Source of the DNA: Primulina eburnea
Lineage: Eukaryota > Streptophyta > Magnoliopsida > Lamiales > Gesneriaceae
Direction of reading: 5' to 3'
Assembly: GCF_022965805.1 (NCBI RefSeq)
Contig: NC_133105.1
Location: forward strand, 1,426,001 to 1,490,000
DNA length: 64,000 bases
A program made the translations under genes and the position numbers. The notes below the pieces were generated by a model. That model saw nothing but the letters and a program-made list of their open reading frames with translations, made no database searches and was not told where the DNA came from. Of the stretch, positions 12,539 to 23,506 are shown piece by piece (the first letter of the stretch is position 1; every line of letters starts with the position of its first letter).

Positions 12539-14311
12539 AGATGATTTGGAATGTCATTTCTCCTCCCTCCTGCCATAGGGCCAATTTCATTTTGTACATG
12601 TTGTATGATGAACATTAAATTGTTCGAAGGAAAACTACATTTGTGTGTAATCTTATTATGAATTGATATGGATCAGAGAAGGCAGGGTTCCCCTGCCTTT
12701 TACTGATCTCATCTTTTGCGGAATCGACCCTCCTTTTATCATTTTCAAAAAAATTGACATCGGTTTTTTTACTTCACAATAACTCGGAGATTCTTCAAAG
12801 AAAGCCAGTCGTGACATTTTGTTTGGTTCTGTGTAACTTTATTGAATAATTAGTGTGTATGCACAAGAATTGCACAAAATTTATTCAATTTTATGTTTTT
12901 TTTTTAAAATAAGAAGAATTGCAATTTTTTTTTAAAGAAAACCAGTCGTGAAAATTTTGTGCAGACCTTTTTTTTTTAGAAAAATAAAAAAAATAAATTT
13001 CTGCAATTCTTGCGCATCCACACCGTTGAGGCATGAATTTAAGTACGGTTAATGTCTCGATTCATGAAAATGTTTTAAATCAACTAATTTTAATCTATTC
13101 AAAGGGTTTAAGGGACGCAAAATGATGTAGAAGATATAGAGCTAAATGATTAAACTCTTATCAATATACAATGAAAAAACTTATTGAAAAATTATTTCTG
13201 ATGACAAATCATCGCTTACGTTTAGGCCTAGCTCAAATGATCAAACAATTGGTGATATTAAAAGGGTGTTATCAGTTGAGGTTGTGATGGGGCATGGATT
13301 ATATTTGGGGCTACCGGATTTCTCTTTGAGGAAAAAGCATATCCAATTTTCTTAACTGAGAGAGCATATATATTTGTAATAAAACTCAAAGATGGAATTG
13401 AAGATTAATTTTCTATACGAGAGGCCGTGAGTGAAGGAAGCTCTTATTAAGTCAGTGTTGCAAGGGATACCATCTTTTGTTATGTCTTGTTTTAGGATAC
13501 CATCTTTTGTTATGTCTTGTTTTAGGATACCAGCAGGAATATATCAGAACATTGAACAGATGTGTACAAAATTTTGGTGGAAAAATAACAGTGAGAATTA
13601 GTGGGGTATGCGTTGGGTAAGATGGGTCGGTTCGGTCTATGCAAACCAAAACGCGTTTTGGTGGTATCATGTGATTCAGGAATTTGATTGCTTTTAACAA
13701 AATACATTTAGCAAAACAAGTTTGGAGACTAGCTTGTTCAATTTCATCAGTCTTTGTTGAATAATCAATCATAGGTTTTCAAGAAATAGTGTAAACCAAA
13801 ATCGTGAAACCTTGAAAAACTTTCCAACTTTTAGGCCGAATTAGCCTACAACTATATTCACTTGTAGACTTTAAATTAGTTAAATTTAAATTGAGAAGTC
13901 ATTTTGGCCTTCTATAAGCAATTTTTTTTTTTTTTTTTTCAAATCTTATATTCATGATTTTTATTTGAAAATAGAAACTCATCGCGTGCACATATTTTTA
14001 ACATAATCATAAAATAAGAGGTATTTTTACCCATCCATTAAAAATTACCAACGTAGTTACCATCGACTATAATTATTGCCAAATTGACAGACATTTGATT
14101 CTGCAATTGATTTCAGAGGATGTCACACAGTTCAATTTAATTGCCATGAATTGCTGAGATTATGATGTTAAGAGAGACATATTGTTGAGAAGCAATAATC
14201 ATCTCTACTAAAAGATTGTTTAACAAAGTTTCGGTTACTGTATAGTTTTAAAATCGTTATCATAATTCATATATTTTAATAAAACAATAAATGTTTGTTG
14301 CTAAAATACTT
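12539..14311. other. Spacer between NOT2 copies
   Basis: Up to about 13070 this is the 3' flank shared with unit 2. From about 13100 to 14311 the sequence is private to this side and includes the LINE fragment at 13255-13770. The rest is AT-rich with no feature I can name. Confidence 0.65.
13255..13770 (+). mobile_element. LINE (non-LTR retrotransposon) reverse-transcriptase fragment
   Basis: Translation, with frame changes and stops, gives the C-terminal end of a plant LINE reverse transcriptase: LYLGLPDFSLRKK, then EALIKSVLQGIPSFVMSCFR, IPAGIYQNIEQMCTKFWWKN, RFGGI, and RNLIAFNKIHLAKQVWRL. It has in-frame stops, and a 30-bp internal tandem duplication at 13466-13495 and 13496-13525 covers the IPSFVMSCFR segment. 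No ends, poly-A tail or target duplication can be seen, so it is a decayed internal fragment. Confidence 0.85.
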
Positions 14312-15845
14312 TCAATTACATTCTCTCTATAATAATATTTAATTACAATGAGTGTCAATATTGACAATAAATCAATACTTTACTTACTAAATGACTCAAA
14401 AATAACAGTCTACTTACTAAAATGGATTTTACTCATTTAGAATTTACAATATATTAATCCTGACAGGGCGAATTATATAATTCATCTATACAAAACATAC
14501 AATTAAATAACAACAATAATAATAACATTCATTATTTAGACTTAATAAAAAAATATTTAGACATTTAATTATATCACTAAGTATACCTTCCTGGCTATAA
14601 TTAATTTTCCCTTAATTATATGATGTCTATGATTTTGGCATATATCTACAACAATTTGCACGGAAAAGAACCGCCAAAATTAGGAGGAAAAAAAACATCT
14701 ATATGTTTCCTTCCGGGTACCAATTAATGGAAAATACAAAAACAAATTAATTTCAATTCTCCTCATTTATGTTTTTATAAGGAAAAATTGACACGTGATG
14801 CTAAAAACCAAAAATTGCATATAATTAAATACAAAATTCAATGTAGTAAATTATGGGGTGAAATAATTTTTTAATTCAAAATTTGTATTCGAGTTTTTAT
14901 CTGTCATGGTATGTTTTGTTTTGGGAAATAATATGTTTTTATGAAGACCAAAACTAAAAATTATAGGTCTTTTGTTTAAATTTAAATTAAAGTTAAATAA
15001 ACCATGGGTTTTAATAAAAAATCAAATTTTTTTATTATTAATAAATAAAGTTAAACTCAATGTTTGTCAATTGTATTTTTTCTCAGTGTAATCTAACATA
15101 AATGCATATATTATTTTAATTACGCAATTTGTTTGTTTTTATATCATTAATCTACTTAAATTTAAATAGATTAATGAGATACAAATAAAGTCAAATGATA
15201 AGAATTCTAAAAGAGAAGCTCAATGTTATACAAAATTATTATAAAGTTACTTGCTTTTTTAATATTAAAGAATCGCAGTGAAGATTACATGCATTAAATT
15301 TTTGATTTTTTCTCTTGATTTCCCACAATCTGTAAATAGCATAATATTACATAGATTATATTGTTTGAATTTACACGACACATGTTCAAAATTATGAATA
15401 GGATAATTAGAATATTTTGAATAATTTTCTGATGCGAGTTTAAAATAAAAAATTTGGAATATTTTCATTAAATTTTTCAGGACGCAGGAAAAGAAAATTT
15501 TATGCAAATTTTACGTACTATTTTTAAATTTATAGATATAGATGATGTACATATAATGCATTATTTACCAAAAATTCATAAATCGACGATAATGACACAT
15601 GCATACGTAAAAATTTCGATATACAAAAATTTCCCGCCTTTTATTCCTTTGTAATCATTTACACGAAAATAACATCAGGAGAATTGTTGGTGACGAAAAT
15701 TCAATAAAAACTAGTTCGTGTCTTCTTTGAAAATTAGTAATAATCATGCTGCAAAAATAAGTTTTATTAACCCAAAATAAATATTTGAAAGGAGCATTGT
15801 ATAGAACTGTACACTTCCAACACTGTAGACAACGGAGAGTCCTCC

Positions 15846-15853
15846 TATATAAA
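15846..15853 (+). promoter_or_regulatory. TATA box of NOT2 copy 2
   Basis: TATATAAA in the same conserved context as 8493-8500. The 5' UTR is interrupted by an intron ending at the GCAG at 16914-16917, 15 bp before the start codon. Confidence 0.6.
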
Positions 15854-16932
15854 GGGGGAGTCCTGTATCCATCCCAGACAGCCAACTTCCTACAAAGCAT
15901 CCTTCTCCTGCTCATCATTGAACATTCAGTAGTGAGAACTTATTTCCGCTAATCAAACACTTCTAAATTTGTTTTCACATTCAAAATTCTATTTTTTTTT
16001 TCTTTTCAGTTTTCTGAAGGTGGCTGAAATATTTTTTTTCATTTTTTTTATTGATACAGGTTGATTAAATCGGATTTTCATTGAAATATTAGTATGTTTT
16101 TTTTATGGTTTTATAACCATCTGGTTGAACCATGCACGCGTTTGAATTAACTTTTTAAATTGAATTCCCGTAGGCTTTAAAGTGTTTGTTTGGATGTGCT
16201 TATAATTGCGTGGGTTAAGAATTGAGGTTAAAAGACTTCGGTTTTGTCTTAGATCTCTTCTTTTTCCTGGAGTTTTGGAATTCTGGATTTGATTTAGTTG
16301 AGCAAATGATTTAAAGGAGACATAGTTGAATCATGAAGAGATCTGATTTACTTGTCAAACATTTTTTCCAAGAGAATTACTTTATCAGAAGTGAGATCTT
16401 GGTGCCTAGCAAATTAAGATGGCAGAATTTTTTTTTGAAAGCATTAAAAAGACAGAATTGGTTTATGTTATGTGGGTTTTTAAACAAAGATCTGGATTTT
16501 CATGCCCAAAAGAAAAAGAAACAAGTTTATTCGACCGTTAACCGTTAAAAAAAAATCTATTTTGCGATCATCGATTGTGCGGTTATATTTGTGTTACTTA
16601 TGTCCTTGTACATTTACCATACGTCGGACGTTACAAGATTCATGGAATCGAGTTTGCGTCACTTGCTTTATATATGATGGTAATGACGATTTTAAATTCT
16701 ATCCGAAAATTACTATGCGCATATTAAGAAAATGTTGACAAGAAGATGGTTCTTAGATTTTTTGTTCATTTGGTGATCTTTATGATTTTTTTTGGCGATG
16801 CATCATCGGATAGTTGGAAACTCAATCAATGTGTTGCATATGCCATAAAAAGTTTGGCATGCATATTTTGAAAGACCAAAATGATTTAATTATAATGTTT
16901 TACTTATTATCTTGCAGTTATTTAAGTGCAAA

Positions 16933-19911
16933 ATGTGGACACCAAAGACATCAAACAAGTCTAACTCAAACCGTGTAGATGACAATGGAAGAACTTATTT
17001 GACTCCCTATTCTACCCCATTTGTTCCATCTAGTACTGCTGCTTCTAATGAATCCGGTACGTGGTATACTCTCCAAGTTGCTTGATATCTACTTTTGTAT
17101 ATAGATGTTGTAATGCTTGAATTAACACAAATTTTCTTTCCCAAATATTTTTGGAAACAATAAAGGGCTTCGCAACAATATTCACGGGAGTTTTACTCCG
17201 TATTTTGCTGGATCATATGCATCAAGAAGTTCAACAAATACTGTCGGTCTTCCAAGTGGCATTCAACAAACTCAAGGAGGCTCCTCGAGTATGAGAAAAA
17301 CGTCACGTGTTTTAACCAATGAACCTTTCCAGGTAAAACTACACGACTATCTATGTAACATTGCAATAGGAAAAAAACTCTTCAAAAAACTTCTTTGTAC
17401 GCATACAACGAATAATCTTATCTGCAAGTGGTCTAAAATATCTCTACTATCTAGTTTCTTGAGAAATCCTAAACTGTAATTGACCATCTGATGCAGCTGT
17501 CTCCTGGAAGCTCACATGGGTATTCGGGCATCACAAAAACCGGGGGTATAAGTTTTTCAAATCTACAATTACCACTTGTTTTGATTCTACATTATTTTCA
17601 TCATATTTTGTGATTTTAGGGCCACCTTTGATTCCAAATAAGCCACCTTTGGTTCCAAATAAGGGACATGCAGGACGAATTGTCAATTCTATTGGTGGTT
17701 TTGTCAGTGCAGATGGTAGTGGTTCAAGTTCTACTGCGTTGGCTAATGTCCCTAGTCCTGTTTCTGGCTTGAATTTGTCCGGTAAATACTATAAGTTTAT
17801 CACATATGATTACCTAAGTAGCACAACAATATTGGCAGGATAATACTTAAAACCCGAGATATATGTTTAGCATTTACAAGTTCTATGTGCATGATCTATA
17901 ACTTATCCATTTGTTAGTTTTTCACGTTTGCTCAGCAATAACAACATTGTACATTTTTACATAAGTTGCATTGAAGTATTCTTTATTTGCATTTATAGAT
18001 ATACAAGTCATGCAAAACATTGGGGGTCCCGTTGATTATAGCGCAACGCAGCGTCAGAAAGAACATTTAGTGCAGCCTCAGCAATATCCAGTAAGTTAAT
18101 GTACTTGAAGATAAGGTTTTCTTGAATATTTGTGAATATCTACATGATTCATAAATACCTTTTGTCTACTAGATGGGAAGATCTCCTGGTTTTATGTTTG
18201 GTGCTATAAATGCGTCACATTATCCTCTGCAACAAGGTGATGATTCTTCAATAAATGGAACGGGGTTTTCTTTTCCTATGCCAGGCAATCAAGATCTTCA
18301 TTTTCATGGTTCCGAGGTATGAACAACCTATGCTTTCTATTATGATTTAAGTTTCAAATGATCCGGTAGTTTCCGTAATTTAAATCTAGGACTTTCTTCG
18401 CTGCAGATTTTTTCCCCTAAGTGACTTAGAAAATAGAGGATATTTCGGATTTCTAATTACTTGTAATCTACTGTCATCTTATGCATCAATATCAGCATTT
18501 CCAGCATCCTCAACCTCAACCTCGCTTCTATAATCCCTTAAGAGGTAAAGAAGTGGCACAAAGCTCTCGGCTTGGACCTGATGACTATGGGTTGCTTGGT
18601 TTGCTTAAAATAATAAAAGGTGCCAATCCGGCCAAAACCTCTCTAGCTATGGGAGTTGATCCGCACTCCCTCGGCCTCGACTTAAATTCTCTGGAGCCTC
18701 TTCACCGAAAGTTTGCATCTCCATTTTCTGATGAACCTGTGAAAGAAGGACCAAAGTATGATATCCCTGATTGCTACAATTGTCAACAACCTCCTCCATT
18801 GAAGGTGTTCTTTTATTCCTTTAATCGGTTAACTAGTGCAAACATCGTCAGTTAACAGTGTTATTAATTAATGCTGTCGCCTTGTATTCGTGCAGCTTAG
18901 CCACTTCAAGAAATTCCATATAGCGATGTTGTTTTACATTTTTTACAGGTAAGTACTTCGATTCGGTCTTTCATTAATTTAAAATTTAAGTCAGTGGTGC
19001 TTATCTTTGTGGATTTCGTCTCCTATCTTGCAGTATGCCACAAGACGAGGCGCAACTCTTTGCAGCAAATGAACTGTAAGACATTTTCATCGAGATATTC
19101 GATTTACATTTCTCTTATTTTCTTGAGCATGCATTTCTCTGTAGCAATAACATTTTTGCAAGATAGAATAGTTAGAGGGTTTGATGCTGTAACTTGTAGT
19201 ATTGACATTGAGTTCCATCCTCTATATTCGTTGCAAATTAGAAATTTAACCTCCTTGCATCTTTGAAGTTCCATCTGATTTTTCACCTTGTCAGAAATCT
19301 AAAATAAGAGTGTGGAATCGGGCTTTATGTAATGTACCTTCCAAGTTCAGACTAACCCATGCTTCATGTTCATACGTAACTTTGCATGCTTAAAGTTTCG
19401 TTCCTCATAATGAAAATGATTCAAAAGTGTTCCAATATGCTCACAGGCATGACAGAGGATGGTACTTCCATAGAGAGCGCTGCATGTGGTTCACGAGAGA
19501 CTCGTTGCCTGCTGTAAAGAATTCTACCTATGAAGTAGGTAGTTACATCTGTTTCGACCCTTACGCATGGCAGACCATAAGACAGGTTAGCAATATCGAA
19601 TCTCGATTTGCGTCTCAAAAGAGTGTTCGAGTTGGTGGAGTAGGTAAACGCTTAACCAATTGGTCTAGGTCGATTCCTTTACCGACACTTTTCGGGCACG
19701 TTTGTTGCACAGGGCTTTGCCTAGTGTTGTTTACGGTGTTTACCAAAAAAAAAAATTGAATCTCAAGTTACGACATTATATGCAGCTAGCGCTAGCTCTT
19801 TTCCAAACCCGAGAATTGGGGTTAATTACTTATTTCTTTCCTTGGCTGATGCAGGAAAACATTGTCTTGCATTACGAAATGATCGAGCAAAGGCCGGTAA
19901 TTCCACCGTAG
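16933..19911 (+). CDS. NOT2: NOT2/VIP2-like CCR4-NOT subunit 2, tandem copy 2 (short form)
   Basis: Eleven phase-compatible exons: 16933-17056, 17166-17332, 17497-17545, 17620-17781, 17999-18090, 18173-18316, 18496-18804, 18896-18948, 19034-19075, 19447-19585, 19855-19911. They total 1338 nt, or 445 residues. Residues about 1-246 are the Ser/Gly/Asn-rich NOT2 N-terminus (NNIHGSF, SSHGYSGITK, MGRSPGF, NQDLHFHGSE). About 272-443 is the NOT2/3/5 domain (GPDDYGLLGLLKIIKG, ASPFSDEPVKEGP, MPQDEAQLFAANEL, DRGWYFHRERCMWF, YEVGSYICFDP, LHYEMIEQRPVIPP). Arabidopsis NOT2 proteins are longer, near 600 residues from memory, and the missing part is N-terminal. Two ancestral acceptors are lost. That of exon 5 was removed by a 353-bp deletion, and that of exon 7 was changed from AG to AT at 18485-18486. 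Nearby AGs (17997-17998 and 18494-18495) restore the frame in both cases. Whether they are used is inference. Confidence 0.78.
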
Positions 19912-20940
19912 AGATGATTTGTAATGCGAGAACTTCTACCTCCTGCCCAGGGTTGGATCACGTTATACATACAGATTTGTGGCAGCCAATTTTATTCTGT
20001 ATGTATTGTATTATGAACTTGTTACGTACATTGTCTGAACAAAAGCTACATCTGTTTATACGTGATTTAGTAATGGATTCATTTTTCGAAAAAAATTTGT
20101 GCAATCTTTTTAAAAAAAATTGTGTGCTATTCTTGTGCATCATTACGTTTGAAATAATTTTGAATCCCAAATACATTTTAATCTCTTCGAATTCAAAATT
20201 TTAATGTCTCGATTCATTTAACTTGCACACGATGTGCACGTAAATAAATTTTATCCCCATTTCACTCGACCTTTTTTCTTTGTTTTATGAGTTGACAAAA
20301 AGCTATTTTGTTGGAAAAAAGTACTAATGAAAATTCACATCAAATAATAAGAATAATATATCTCGGAATTTAACTAGAGCTAGGAAAATGAATGAATAAA
20401 GAAAGACAAATAGGCATGATAGATAAAATTAATTAAATAATGTTTTAGGAAAAAACATATGTTGTAAATTAATGAATTAAATTGTCTTCAGATCGAGGTA
20501 TTTAAAATTATAGAGCTCATATTTATTTGACTTATGCGGATGATTTAAATTTGAATGAATTTTAGATTTATTAATTCTCATCTGTTTTGGATAATTTTAC
20601 TAATAATTGTCATGATTTCAAATTCACTCAATATTCATAACATTTTGAAATATATTATTGTTAAATCAAATGTATTCACTTAAATTAATTTATCCAAATA
20701 GCATTTTAGTCTAAATTAAAATATCATGAATTTATCATTTTCAACCAATTAGATTTTGTCAATATCATTTATTATCATACAAAATTGACAAATATGAAAT
20801 AAATTGATATAATAAAATAGTTAATTATTTCCCTTGGAAAGGAAAAAGGAAACTATAATGAACATGGGCATTTGTGTGGAGGGGCTCTTTTAACATTAAT
20901 GTTAAATATAGGGACCTCGTGCTGAAAAACCACTCCATTC
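19912..20940. other. 3' flank of NOT2 copy 2 and AT-rich intergenic DNA
   Basis: The shared duplication sequence ends near 20215. The remainder is AT-rich with no feature I can support. Confidence 0.6.
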
Positions 20941-21214
20941 AACCGTTAAAAGCCGTTACTCGCCTTCCCTCGTCATACCAATTGGAACTTGGCCCCCAAT
21001 TCCCCATTCCATAGCCCTAATCAGAATCATCATTCGACAGAAATTTCCGAAAATCTAAAAAAATATGCCATGAGATTGCTCATCGTAACAGAGATTACCA
21101 TTCTTTCGCTATCCACATTAACGATCGAAAAAATGCGAAAAGGTCTCTGAATTGGACGGGCTCAACTGCACTTCCAAGATTGTTCTCGATTTATCTGTTC
21201 CAAGTGAATCCGCA

Positions 21215-21218
<4 letters not shown>

Positions 21219-21245
<27 letters not shown>
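21219..21245. repeat. (CT)n microsatellite
   Basis: About 13 CT dinucleotides just upstream of the exon-like frame at 21326. Such tracts are common in plant 5' UTRs. Confidence 0.9.
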
Positions 21246-21248
<3 letters not shown>

Positions 21249-22043
21249 ATTAGTATCTGGTTTGCCATAGAAGGTGTAATAACCATCATGTGTCTATTCA
21301 TTACGTTTTTAGTTGAATAAAATATATGTTTTATGTATGGGTGAGTGGAAGGGAAGCATATTTGGTGGCGGAGATAGTGGAAGCGGATGAGAATTCAACC
21401 AACCACATGCGTACGCTCCGAGTCCCACCTGTGATAACTATTAACAAGTCCGCGGCTTATGCAGCATATGAACTGACGCACATACAGGTATGTAAAAACC
21501 ATATGCTAAATTATCTCCTTCATTATTCTTTTATAATTTTTAGTTTTGGAGAAAGGGTTGGTGCAATATTCAATTAACTGTGTATTTGATTCATGTTCCA
21601 CGCAGATTTGGGGGTTCGATAACATACCAGGAATGTTATTTTTGGTTTGTAGTCTACTTCTTTTTATTTAATGACGAAGAAATAACATAATTATATTGCT
21701 AATTGATGCAGTAATTTTTAAAAACTGTATAATCGCTTTGTTTGATACTCAAAATTGATGAAATTCACAAGTTTGCTGAGAAAATTATTATTATTTATCT
21801 AAAGTAATTTGGAATATGATTAGTACTGTGTGAGAAATAAGCATGTATAGACTATGGTATAGTGATAAAATGTCTCAGACCTGACTTAATGATTCTTTCA
21901 GTTGTGGGGGCTTATGGTCGGATCCACAATTTTGATGATAATTTATTTGAGAACTAATTGATAAAATTATGGGAAATTCTCGCTGTCATTTTCTCTTGTA
22001 GGATGTTGCTTACAAGCCCCAAGAGTTACATGTTCAAACACAA

Positions 22044-22111
22044 AAATGTGAATCTAATGCTGGATTGCACGTTGTCCAAATGTGAATCTGATGCTGGTTT
22101 GCACGTTGTCC
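22044..22111. repeat. 34-bp tandem duplication
   Basis: Two copies of a segment starting AAATGTGAATCT and ending TTGTCC, with about two mismatches. The period is not a multiple of three, so it shifts any reading frame crossing it. Confidence 0.88.
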
Positions 22112-23452
22112 AAATGTGTGAGAGGCAAGTGCACATTGCGAAGAGCTTTGCTCTCCACTTATCAATATTTCTTAATCTTTGTCTTACTTTTTTTTTCTTG
22201 TTTTCTGGTTTTTAACTGATAAAGGTATTTGTGAATCCATGTATATATACTTTATCGTTTTTGGTAATTTAGTGTACCAGGTACGTAAATGACAATTATT
22301 TGGATAACTTTGAAGTGTTTTAAGACAAAATTTAGATTCATATACCGTTTAAAGGTTCCATTGTAAGTCCTAATTCCATTTGAACCAGTATTTGATGAAG
22401 TCGCTAGGTTTACTATTTTATATAGCCAAAATATGACGAAATTCTTTCCCAAATTAACTGGAATGGATTGGTATTGGTGCAAGTTTGCTTATTTACTAAA
22501 TTTTGAGATCTCTGTTATGCTGGGAAATTTCTTTCTCTTGGTTACAACTGTTTGAAGCTCTAAACACAATGCAGGGAGTGATGAATTTTCCATTATTTTT
22601 CATGTTCCTAGATGAAGCTTGTCTTTTATGTTCTGTCATACAACTTTCTCACAATGATAGGTGTCTAATACTGTTTATTTTATTTGTGTTTCACACCTCC
22701 ATTTTAAAGCTAATTTTCAATAAATAAGAGTACGATTCACCAATATTTAGGTGGCCCAATTTGGAATTCTGTTTACTTTATAGCTAGCGAATCTGTTGTA
22801 ATTTTCAATACCGATGATTCTTCAACAGCTTTTATCTCTCTATTTTTTCACTGAAATAGATTATGAGCTTGATTTTCATCTTTCAACCGAGGTCTTTTTC
22901 TTAAATGTCAAGGTATCCATTATTATACTCAAAGCTCCCTCACTTCTGAGTATATTGTGTTGATTTTAAATGGAAAAAAGATCTGAAGATGTCACAATCA
23001 TGATGCTTAAAAGAGGCGGCACATGCCTGGTGAGCACCGCCGCAGAATTTTAACAGGGAAATTGTTTACCATTGTAATCTTCACCATGTACACAAGGACA
23101 AGCATAAGCATGGAAGGCACAAAATCTCAGGGATATCGTGGGAAGCTCACATGGGCAGGAGAGAGGACGGTTGTGCTAGACATCATAGAAGAAGGAAAAA
23201 GATGACCCCTGACAAGAACTGGAAAATGCCCAAGGCACGGAATGAGTAACAAATGATTATTTGAAGTAAAGTATCCTGATCATATAACGACTGGAGAGAG
23301 TACAGCACAATTATGTGGAATGAAAGCATTGCTGCCTATCCATGTCCATGACATTCTCTCAATTTATTATATTTGTTCATTCTAATGCTAACCACCCCTG
23401 ACCTTAGACTATTAAAAGGACCGAAAAAGCCATAGAAAAGCAACTTGTTCAA

Positions 23453-23506
23453 GATACGATTCTATGTGTCTTTTTCAAAGATACGATTCTATGTGTCTTT
23501 TTCAAA
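23453..23506. repeat. 27-bp tandem duplication at the P450 stop codon
   Basis: The unit starts GATACGATTCTATG. The copy at 23480-23506 holds the last codons (FEKDT) and the stop; the copy at 23453-23479 is in the 3' UTR. The protein is unaffected. Confidence 0.9.

Larger units (their letters stand above)
7035..13070 (+). repeat. Segmental tandem duplication, unit 1 (carries NOT2 copy 1)
   Basis: This block aligns collinearly with 14312-20215. The offset drifts from about 7300 to about 7460 because of indels. Shared landmarks are the upstream AT-rich region, the TATA box (8493 versus 15846), every recognisable NOT2 exon, and downstream sequence up to the shared motif TTAATGTCTCGATTCAT near 13045 and 20195. 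Many substitutions and indels separate the units, so the duplication is old compared with the STP duplication at the right end of the window. Confidence 0.88.
14312..20215 (+). repeat. Segmental tandem duplication, unit 2 (carries NOT2 copy 2)
   Basis: Collinear partner of 7035-13070. Compared with unit 1 it lacks the MITE at 7957 and the 99-bp duplication. It has about 170 bp of extra sequence near 15580-15750, and it lacks 353 bp corresponding to 10297-10649. Confidence 0.88.
20941..23230 (+). other. Possible unidentified gene or gene remnant
   Basis: GC content rises here and several short exon-like frames have splice-like borders, but I do not recognise the protein. The best stretch is 21326-21481, a frame containing GREAYLVAEIVEADEN and LRVPPVITINKSAAYAAYE that ends in CAG before GTATG. 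A following piece after CGCAG at 21601-21605 encodes IWGFDNIPGMLFL before GTTTG. Near 22005-22150 the frame DVAYKPQELHVQTQKCE is broken by a 34-bp tandem duplication (22044-22077 and 22078-22111) that shifts frame, after which CERQVHIAKS follows. 23023-23205 is an open frame with MPGEHRRRILTGKLF. A CT microsatellite lies near 21219-21245. It could be a decayed gene, an unrecognised plant-specific gene or a noncoding transcript. Confidence 0.3.
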
